A stretch of DNA of 12,227 bases from an uncultured Clostridia bacterium (GTDB lineage Bacteria; Bacillota; Clostridia; Oscillospirales; Oscillospiraceae): the NCBI GenBank assembly GCA_946187475.1, contig CAMHRJ010000036.1:1-12227 (forward strand), written 5' to 3'. Below, piece by piece: positions 6,386 through 12,227 of the stretch (position 1 is the first letter of the stretch; every line of letters starts with the position of its first letter). Position numbers and translations under genes: made by a program. The notes under the pieces are model-generated. The model was not told the DNA's origin and made no database searches. It worked only from the letters and a program-made list of their open reading frames with translations.

Positions 6386-8683
6386 ATGAAAAAAAGATGG
6401 ATCAGTTTGCTGCTCGTATTCGTGATGGTACTGGGCATGTTCCCCATGGCGGCCTTTGCCGCGGACGGGGAGGAAGCAAGCAACGTGAACCCCGCCACCG
6501 GCCGCGAACGCGGTCCCAAGGGCGACGAGGACGTGGCCGTCATGGTCTATGGCCAGAGCATGGCCGACGCTGTAATGAAGGCCGGATACAGTTTCGACGA
6601 CTTTGTCACCGCGCTGAAGTCGGAGCTGCAGGGCATTCTCGCCAACGAGAAGCTGCCTAAGGTCGAGATGTATCTGATCAACAGTCAGAACCAGGAGTAT
6701 GAGTTGACGCTGAACGCCGTGGATGACGCGGCATTCCTCTCTTCGTTCCGGATGAAGAGCGGCGGCGTTCTCGGCTGGCTGGACGATGTGTTTAAATGGC
6801 TGCAGGACGGCTTTGGCTGGCTGATCTCCGGCGTCGACACCATTGGCGAGTTCTATAAGATCTACGGCGCCACGGACGTGCCCGAGGGCGACTATACTCT
6901 GGAGGTGCGGAAGATCGACGGCGACGGCTATACCCTCTGGGAGCCCGAAAGCGGTCAGGTTCGTGTGCACGTGGGTGATGACCACGTCAACTATGTTGGC
7001 TACGAGAAGCACCTCGGCGGCCACACGTTCGAATTCAGCTTCCTTTGGTGGGACGTCGAGGTGTACTCCATCGACTTCTACATGCCCGGCGTGTTCATGA
7101 AAACCGAGGAGCCCGGCTTCGGCTTCCAGAGCGTGGATTTGGGCGGCAACGCTGTGCCCGGCACGGAGTTCGTACTGGTGAACCGGGAGGAGACCGAGAA
7201 GATTCTCCGCGCTGCCTTTGCCCTGGGCAAGGACACCTTCACCAACGCCATGAACCTCATCGGCACCGAGGGCTTCACCTGGGAGGAGCTGAGCATCCTC
7301 AACAGCGAGATTCTCACCTGGGACGACACCGCAAAGCAGATTACCTTTGACCACCAGGCCACCCTCAAGCTGCTGGGTACCTACTGGGCCCTGCTGGAGG
7401 CTTCGGCCATGGATCCGATGATCACCTTCATGAGCGACGAGACGGACCTCCGTCTGCCCGCCATCCTCCAGGCCACCGCCGATAAAAACGGCTATGTCTT
7501 CTTCGGCGAGGACAGCAACGTGACCCTCACCTGGGCTCTGGATGTGCTGCTGAAGATGGGCAACGTCGTGCTGGAGGAAGCCGACGACATGGAGCTGCTG
7601 GACGGCGTGTTCCAGAACAAGCAGACCGAGGCTCTGGTGAACCTGGTCTTCACCCTGGCCAAGGCAGCCGCCAAGCAGGGCACGGAGTTCTGGGATAAGA
7701 ATGGCGACTTGGTCAAGGGGGTCATCAACGACTGGGTCTACCCGCTGCTGACCAATGACAACATCTATAGCGCCGCCAAGAGTGTTCTGGAATGGGTGCT
7801 GGAAGACAAACTCACCCCCGAGCAGATGAAGATGCTGGATCTGCTGCCCACCCATGCGCTGCTGACCAAGAAGATGCCCGCCGGCCACTATCTCATGCTG
7901 GAGACCGCCGTGCCGGAAGGCTTCATCCACAGCCCGCTGTTCTACACCATGAACCTCACCTGGAACACCGATTCTCCCGCGCCGAAGGATTGGTGCTATG
8001 TCACCTTCGGCAATCTGGGTCTGGTCCTGCCGTACTACGCGGAGGATTACTACACCTGGCTGCGGAACTTCAACTATACCGCCGAGGCGGATAAGGTCCT
8101 GAACCTGATCACCGACGGCAAGTCCGGCACCATGGTGCAGGACATGATCTCCGGCAAGGACGACGTGACCGCCCTGACCATCGCCTTCACGGCGAACCTG
8201 CTTTATAACAACCTGGGCGGGGACAAGGTCTACGGCTCCGAGCTGGAGCTGGCCAACGCCCTCACCAAGCACCTCTACGCCTACGGCCGCACCAGCCAGA
8301 ACCTGATGATGTTTGCCGATAAGGTCATCCGGGAGGGCAGAGCCGTCGTCACCGGCGAGATCACCCCGGAGTGGAAGTTCTATAACTTCTCTACCAGCCT
8401 GCGCACCAACATCGCCCTAAAGGTCAAGGCCCTGCTGACTGAGACGGCCAAGGCCATCGACACCACCGGCGACAACAAGATCACCACGGCGGTGAAGGAG
8501 ACCACCCAGAAGATCGCGGACAGCATCGATACCACCAACCGCATCATCGAGCAGACCACCGCCATCCAGAGCAAGGTCCAGGACGTGGTGAAGACCACCG
8601 CCAAGACCGTTGCCAAGACCGCCCTGAAAACCACCCTGAAGGTCACCAAGACCCTGCTGGGCTGGTGGGCTGAGAGCAAGTAA
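6386..8683 (+). CDS. Large secreted protein with a possible split SpaA-like domain, function unknown
   Basis: The product is 765 residues. It has a clear signal peptide (1-25, ending AFA|AD, like the phosphatase upstream) and no LPXTG, lipobox or later membrane span, so it should be released or loosely bound. Residues 165-197 look beta-rich (VPEGDYTLEV). Three blocks then resemble strands of a SpaA/prealbumin-like domain: PGTEFVLVN (258-266), TADKNGYVFFG (364-374) and MPAGHYLMLETAVPEGF (497-513). In SpaA domains these are close together; here helix-rich stretches of about 100 and 120 residues separate them. The last 80 residues (about 685-765) are Thr/Lys-rich, helical or coiled-coil-like, ending LLGWWAESK. 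Start ATG 6386 has a strong AGGAGGG (6374-6380). It is monocistronic. The coding call is firm; the domain reading is inference. Confidence 0.88.
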   Translation: MKKRWISLLLVFVMVLGMFPMAAFAADGEEASNVNPATGRERGPKGDEDVAVMVYGQSMADAVMKAGYSFDDFVTALKSELQGILANEKLPKVEMYLINSQNQEYELTLNAVDDAAFLSSFRMKSGGVLGWLDDVFKWLQDGFGWLISGVDTIGEFYKIYGATDVPEGDYTLEVRKIDGDGYTLWEPESGQVRVHVGDDHVNYVGYEKHLGGHTFEFSFLWWDVEVYSIDFYMPGVFMKTEEPGFGFQSVDLGGNAVPGTEFVLVNREETEKILRAAFALGKDTFTNAMNLIGTEGFTWEELSILNSEILTWDDTAKQITFDHQATLKLLGTYWALLEASAMDPMITFMSDETDLRLPAILQATADKNGYVFFGEDSNVTLTWALDVLLKMGNVVLEEADDMELLDGVFQNKQTEALVNLVFTLAKAAAKQGTEFWDKNGDLVKGVINDWVYPLLTNDNIYSAAKSVLEWVLEDKLTPEQMKMLDLLPTHALLTKKMPAGHYLMLETAVPEGFIHSPLFYTMNLTWNTDSPAPKDWCYVTFGNLGLVLPYYAEDYYTWLRNFNYTAEADKVLNLITDGKSGTMVQDMISGKDDVTALTIAFTANLLYNNLGGDKVYGSELELANALTKHLYAYGRTSQNLMMFADKVIREGRAVVTGEITPEWKFYNFSTSLRTNIALKVKALLTETAKAIDTTGDNKITTAVKETTQKIADSIDTTNRIIEQTTAIQSKVQDVVKTTAKTVAKTALKTTLKVTKTLLGWWAESK

Positions 8684-8695
8684 GAAAAACCAATC

Positions 8696-8730
8696 AAAAA
8701 GCACGAGGGATTCGAACCCTCGTGCTTTTT
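8696..8730. terminator. Bidirectional terminator between convergent genes, T-arm-like loop
   Basis: A perfect 14 bp stem (8696-8709 with 8717-8730) has A5 on one side and T5 on the other, so it can end transcription both from the 765-residue gene (+) and from the metallophosphoesterase gene (-). The minus-strand loop, GGG-TTCGAAT-CCC, matches the tRNA T-loop consensus. Confidence 0.9.
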
Positions 8731-8778
8731 CTATTCTTTTGACCATCAGCGAATGGATTCCGTGTCCATGTGCGGCGG

Positions 8779-10056
8779 TCATGGCCGTTCCAGCCGAAAG
8801 CCGCCCAGCATGGGAGTAGCGTTCTCGATCAGATCCCGCAGCCACCATTCATAGGCGTAGCCCTCCGCGCAGCGGAAGAAGGGCTCGTAGCCCGGCATGG
8901 CCTCCAGCGCCTCCCGCTGGGCATAGAGCGTGCCCGCCCAATAGGCGTTCATGGCGGCGTAGAAGAAATCCACAGCCTGGGCCGCTTCTTTCCGGGTCAG
9001 GGGATTGCGCTTGGACATGTCGCTCACGTTCTGGAAGGCGTAATCCCGCAGCTGTTTTTGCTGCCACCGGCTGAAATGCTTCAGCTCCCGGCTGTTGTAA
9101 CCGACTTCCCTGGCCCAGCCCTCCACATCCACCCGCCGGGGCGTGTAGGTGATGGCGTCCGCCGTAAGATCCAGCATGCTGTATCCGGTGGGGTAGGCCA
9201 GCAGGTATTCCGTCACCAGCTCCGTCAGCCCCTGCTCCTGCAAAACGAGACGGGTGTGCAGGTGCCCGCTGACATAGAGCGGCACGTCGTATTCCCGCAG
9301 CAGCGCCGCCAGACGCTCACCGTTTTCCAGATAGAGTCCGGTGCGCTCGGGGTCCCGGCCTTCGGCGGTGAGGATGTTGAAATGCCCCGCGCAGAGCACC
9401 GGCAGCTGCTGCGCCTTTGCCGACTCCAGCATCTCCCGCGTCCACCGGAGGGTCTCCTCCGAGAGGAAGGCCTCGTCATCAGAGCGGCTTTGCGCCTCCG
9501 GCAGATCGATGGCCTCGGCGTCATAGCCGGCGGTGTCCAGCATCAGCAGACAGAGATCCTCGCCCATGACGCAGTAGCTGAGAGAAGCAGCGTCCCGGCT
9601 GTCAGCTTCCGCAAAGCCGAAATCGGCGTACAGCGCAGCGAATTCCCGCTGGGTGACGGGGGAGAGGTCGTGGTTTCCCGGCAGCACATAGATGCGAAGG
9701 CCCGCATCCTCCGCCGCGCGGAGCTTTTCGATGAGCCCATCGTGATATTCCTGTTTCCCGGCGTTCACGATGTCCCCGGTGAGCAGCAGCACCTCCGCGC
9801 CCTGATGCTGCGCGTCCCAGAGCAGGGCCTCCGCCAGCTGGGGATTGTAGGCCACGGCGCCCAGATTCGCGTTCTTGTCGGTGTGCTCCGGATCGAAATG
9901 CAGATCCGAGGCCACCGCGATGCGCAGTCCCTCCGCCTCGGGCAGAGGCGTCTGGACCGGGACCGCCAGATTCCCACAGGCGCAGAGCAGCGCCAGGATC
10001 AGGCAGAGCAGAACGGCCGGCAGCAGACGCAAAGAGGCGGCTGCAGGTTTTTTCAT
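8779..10056 (-). CDS. Lipoprotein metallophosphoesterase (calcineurin-like)
   Basis: The product is 425 residues. The N-terminus is a lipoprotein signal: Lys-rich start, hydrophobic run, then LCAC at 24-27 with Cys27 the likely lipidated residue, so the enzyme should sit on the outer face of the membrane. The calcineurin-like metal-site motifs appear in order: SDLHFD (Asp51, His53), TGDIVN (Asp95), PGNHD (Asn128, His129), AGHFN (His225) and SGHLH (His265, His267). All expected ligands are present, so it should be an active two-metal phosphoesterase; the substrate cannot be told. The region after residue 280 is a helical extension with no motif I recognise. The ATG is 7 bases after the reductase stop and lacks a close ribosome binding site (nearest purine-rich run about 12 bases away), so translation is probably coupled to the upstream gene. 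Confidence 0.92.
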   Translation of the reverse strand: MKKPAAASLRLLPAVLLCLILALLCACGNLAVPVQTPLPEAEGLRIAVASDLHFDPEHTDKNANLGAVAYNPQLAEALLWDAQHQGAEVLLLTGDIVNAGKQEYHDGLIEKLRAAEDAGLRIYVLPGNHDLSPVTQREFAALYADFGFAEADSRDAASLSYCVMGEDLCLLMLDTAGYDAEAIDLPEAQSRSDDEAFLSEETLRWTREMLESAKAQQLPVLCAGHFNILTAEGRDPERTGLYLENGERLAALLREYDVPLYVSGHLHTRLVLQEQGLTELVTEYLLAYPTGYSMLDLTADAITYTPRRVDVEGWAREVGYNSRELKHFSRWQQKQLRDYAFQNVSDMSKRNPLTRKEAAQAVDFFYAAMNAYWAGTLYAQREALEAMPGYEPFFRCAEGYAYEWWLRDLIENATPMLGGFRLERP

Positions 10057-10063
10057 AGCCGTT

Positions 10064-11188
10064 TTATGCTTCCGCCTCAGGGAACATCTTCGCTGCCTGC
10101 TTCAAATGCTCCGTGATGGGCAGATGCTGGGGACATACGTCCTCGCACTGTCGGCATTCGATGCAGTTGGGCGCCCGGTGTCCCTCGGCGGCTGCGCGGA
10201 AGTAGGCTTCCTTCGCCTCTGCCATCTGGCCGTTGCCCAGCTGTTTGTTCATGGCGGAAAAGATCTCCGGGATGGGGATCTGCTGCGGGCAGCCCTCCAC
10301 GCAATAGCGGCAGGCGGTACAGGGGACGGTGGAAGCGCTTCCCAGAATCCGCTGGGCCTTCCGGATGGCCTCCTGCTCCTCGGCGTTCAGCGGCTGGAAG
10401 TTTTTCATGTAGGAGAGGTTGTCCTCCATCTGCGCCACGTTGGACATGCCGGAGAGCACCGTCAGGATCCCGTCCAGGGAGGCCACGAACCGGATCGCCC
10501 AGGAGGCGCAGGACATGTCCGGGTGAATCTCCCGGAACAGCTTCTGCACTTCCTCCGGCGGATTGGCCAGATTGCCGCCCTTCACCGGCTCCATGACGGT
10601 GATGAGCTTGCCGTGCTTTCGCGCCACCTCGTAGTTGGCGCGGGAGGTGACCTTGGGGTTTTCCCAGTCTGCGTAGTTGATCTGCAGCTGCACGAAGTCC
10701 ACCTCGGGGTGCGCGGTCAGAAGCTGGTCCAGCAGCTCCGGCCCCGCATGGAAGGAAAAGCCGATGTTCCGGATCAGACCCTGTTCCTTCTGCTGGCGGA
10801 CGAAGTCCCACAGATGGAGCTTGTCATACCGCTCGTAGGTGTTCTCCTTCAGGGAATGCAGCAGATAGTAGTCGAAGTACCCCGCGCCGGTGCGCTCCAG
10901 ACTGGTGGCGAACTGCTTGCGCGCAGCCTTCTCCGTGGGCGCTGCCAGGGCATAAAGCTTGGTGGCCAGGGTGAAGCTGTCCCGGGGATGGCGCTCCACC
11001 AGCGCCTTGCGGATGGCGGTCTCCGAGCCGGGGTAGACATAGGCGGTGTCAAAGTAGGTGAAGCCCGCCTCCAAAAACAGGTCCACCATTTTCTTGGTCT
11101 GCTCCACGTTGATGACGAAACCACGTTTGGGCAGCCGCATGAGACCGAAGCCCAGCTTCGGCGTGTCTTTTCCGTATACGACAGGCAT
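10064..11188 (-). CDS. Aldo/keto reductase fused to a two-[4Fe-4S] ferredoxin-like domain
   Basis: The product is 374 residues and cytoplasmic. Residues 1-265 form an aldo/keto reductase barrel with the catalytic set visible: Asp47 and Tyr52 in FDTAYVYPGSE, Lys77 in ATKLY and His111 in LLHSL. The C-terminus adds two iron-sulfur motifs: CTACRYCVEGCP (Cys290, 293, 296, 300) and CIECRQCEDVCP (Cys342, 345, 348, 352), each CxxCxxCxxxCP. This fused form is common in anaerobic Firmicutes and suggests that electrons pass between the barrel and ferredoxin or another carrier; the substrate is unknown. ATG 11188 follows AAGGAG (minus strand, 11194-11199). It is the first gene of an operon with the metallophosphoesterase; whether the two are functionally linked is not evident. 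Confidence 0.94.
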   Translation of the reverse strand: MPVVYGKDTPKLGFGLMRLPKRGFVINVEQTKKMVDLFLEAGFTYFDTAYVYPGSETAIRKALVERHPRDSFTLATKLYALAAPTEKAARKQFATSLERTGAGYFDYYLLHSLKENTYERYDKLHLWDFVRQQKEQGLIRNIGFSFHAGPELLDQLLTAHPEVDFVQLQINYADWENPKVTSRANYEVARKHGKLITVMEPVKGGNLANPPEEVQKLFREIHPDMSCASWAIRFVASLDGILTVLSGMSNVAQMEDNLSYMKNFQPLNAEEQEAIRKAQRILGSASTVPCTACRYCVEGCPQQIPIPEIFSAMNKQLGNGQMAEAKEAYFRAAAEGHRAPNCIECRQCEDVCPQHLPITEHLKQAAKMFPEAEA

Positions 11189-11245
11189 GATAGCTCCTTT
11201 CCCACTGCCTGGCAGCGATGGCGGCGTTTTCCGTTGGATATCATC

Positions 11246-11274
11246 ATTTTACCATAGGCGCGGCGGGGATTCAA
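11246..11274 (-). promoter_or_regulatory. Promoter of the reductase/phosphoesterase operon
   Basis: Read on the minus strand, TTGAAT (11274-11269) and TAAAAT (11251-11246) are 17 bases apart. The 5' leader of about 50 bases contains a small perfect dyad, CTGCC-A-GGCAG (11215-11205), just before the ribosome binding site. Confidence 0.7.
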
Positions 11275-11327
11275 TGCCTGACCATACAGATTCTGGAAGA
11301 ACGAACGCATGTCTCCCTGTAACGCGG

Positions 11328-11357
11328 AACACCCACCAGCCTTCGCTGGCGGGTGTT
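11328..11357 (-). terminator. Probable terminator hairpin after the hydrogenase gene, no T-run
   Basis: A 13 bp stem (11328-11340 with 11345-11357, one G-U pair in the minus-strand RNA) closes a GAAG loop. It begins 4 bases past the hydrogenase stop codon. In the minus direction the 3' side continues CCGCGTTAC with no T-run, so it may act as a 3'-end stabiliser or a weak terminator. Confidence 0.6.
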
Positions 11358-11360
11358 TGC

Positions 11361-12227
11361 TTATTTGCGGATTTTGCCCTTTTCCTCGATGAGAGGCAGA
11401 TACTCCAGATAGGGCGTTTCGTTGGCGCAGGTGAACCCCGCCTGGTTGGCGAAGTCCTGCACCGCCTTGGTGCTCTTCTCCGGCTGGCGCAGGGTGCCGG
11501 CGCCGTTCACGCAGCCGCCGGGGCAGGCCATGCCCTCCAGCAGATAGCCGTCGTACTTTCCGGCCTTGGCCATCATCAGCAGCTTCCGGCAGTCGGCCAG
11601 TCCCGCGGCGTTTGCCACCTTGACCTCCCGGGTGGGATCCATGTCGTGGATGGCGTTCACCACGGCCTGAGCCACGCCGCCGGCGAAGGCGAAGTTTCTG
11701 CCGTCGCGGGCCACGTCGTTCAGCGGCGCGTCCTCACCGGAGAACACGTCGTCGATGCCCTTGGCCTCGAACATGCCCATGGTCTCCTCAAAGGTGAGCA
11801 CGAAGTCCACGTCGCTGCGGATGGTGCGGCGGCGGGCCTCCAGCTTTTTGGCGTCGCAGGGGCCCACGAAGACCACCTTGCAGCCCGGGTGCTGGCGCTT
11901 GATCATGCGGGCGGTGAGCACCATGGGCGTCATGGCCACGGAGATGTTCTCCGTGAACTGGGGGAACATCTTCTTCACCATGGTGCTCCAGGCGGGGCAG
12001 CAGCTGGTGACCATGAACTTGTGAGTGCCGGGCACTTCCTCCAGGAAGTCCGCGGCCTCTTCGATGACGCAGAGGTCCGCGCCGATGGCCACCTCATACA
12101 CGTCCGTGAAGCCCAGGGCCTGGAAGGCAGAGCGCATCTTCTCTGGCACGCCCTTGGGGCCGAACTGTCCGACGAAGGCGGGGGCCAGGGCCACATAGAC
12201 CTCGTCGCCCTGCCGGATGGACTGGAT
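11361..12227 (-). CDS. [FeFe] hydrogenase, H-cluster domain (N-terminal part outside window)
   Basis: The frame runs in from the right edge, giving 288 C-terminal residues. [FeFe] hydrogenases reduce protons or oxidise H2 in anaerobes, using an H-cluster. The three signature loops are present: TSCCPAW (Cys76 as proton-path cysteine, Cys77 as cluster ligand, numbered from the first visible residue), VGPCDAKKLE (Cys124) and EGMACPGGCVNGAG (Cys235, Cys239). All four cluster cysteines are intact. The residue two before Cys124 is Gly, where the well-studied group A enzymes have Met in MPC; this GPC form and the C-terminus point to the less-studied clostridial group B-like monomeric enzymes. The N-terminal ferredoxin-type domains, if any, lie beyond the edge. 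A hairpin follows the stop codon, and the reductase operon downstream has its own promoter. Confidence 0.95.
   Translation of the reverse strand: MQSIRQGDEVYVALAPAFVGQFGPKGVPEKMRSAFQALGFTDVYEVAIGADLCVIEEAADFLEEVPGTHKFMVTSCCPAWSTMVKKMFPQFTENISVAMTPMVLTARMIKRQHPGCKVVFVGPCDAKKLEARRRTIRSDVDFVLTFEETMGMFEAKGIDDVFSGEDAPLNDVARDGRNFAFAGGVAQAVVNAIHDMDPTREVKVANAAGLADCRKLLMMAKAGKYDGYLLEGMACPGGCVNGAGTLRQPEKSTKAVQDFANQAGFTCANETPYLEYLPLIEEKGKIRK

Noticed and set aside
3022..6543. 1173-codon open frame on the minus strand opposite the protease and membrane-protein genes
   Set aside because: It is antisense to two well-supported genes, crosses their terminator and promoters, and its Gly/Val/His-rich composition is what high third-position GC produces on the opposite strand.
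6347..8272. 641-codon open frame on the minus strand opposite the 765-residue gene
   Set aside because: Antisense shadow: no ribosome binding site or recognisable motif, and the plus-strand gene has promoter, ribosome binding site, signal peptide and terminator.
8696..8730. A tRNA gene on the minus strand
   Set aside because: Only the acceptor/T-arm part is present; there is no D-arm, anticodon arm or CCA end nearby, and the A5/T5 flanks fit a bidirectional terminator.
8770..11257. Long plus-strand frames (about 450 codons each) opposite the metallophosphoesterase and reductase
   Set aside because: The minus-strand frames carry complete catalytic and Fe-S motifs; the plus-strand frames show none.

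Overview
The window reads as chromosomal DNA of a strictly anaerobic, high-GC gut Firmicute, most likely of the Oscillospirales (Ruminococcaceae/Oscillospiraceae) type. This is an inference from gene content: an [FeFe] hydrogenase, a ferredoxin-fused aldo/keto reductase, a clostripain-family protease, Gram-positive signal peptides, strong purine-rich ribosome binding sites and many intrinsic terminators. No species can be named from the sequence alone.

Layout. The left part (2-1675, + strand) holds the C-terminal half of alanyl-tRNA synthetase, a HIT-family nucleotide-binding protein 24 bases downstream, and a strong terminator. Next is a 178 bp imperfect palindrome (1686-1863) built from 7 bp repeats, probably a non-autonomous mobile or palindromic element. 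It lies just upstream of a sigma-A-type promoter.

The middle (1906-8730, + strand) is an envelope and secretion block of three transcription units, each with its own promoter and terminator. They encode (i) a secreted tyrosine-phosphatase-like protein, (ii) a membrane-anchored clostripain-family (C11) protease followed at 48 bases by a four-helix membrane protein with a C-terminal His/Cys motif, and (iii) a 765-residue secreted protein of unknown function. The last appears to contain a SpaA-like beta domain interrupted by long helical insertions.

The right part (8779-12227, - strand) converges on this block. The two sides share a bidirectional terminator at 8696-8730 whose minus-strand transcript folds as a tRNA-like acceptor/T-arm minihelix. 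The minus-strand genes are an [FeFe] hydrogenase (5' end outside the window) and a two-gene operon with its own promoter: a two-[4Fe-4S] aldo/keto reductase, then a lipoprotein metallophosphoesterase 7 bases later.

Housekeeping and redox genes therefore flank the surface-protein block. I see no phage, CRISPR, toxin-antitoxin or defence system. The most unusual items are the 765-residue split-domain protein, the protease/membrane-protein pair, the heptad-built palindrome and the T-arm-like terminator.
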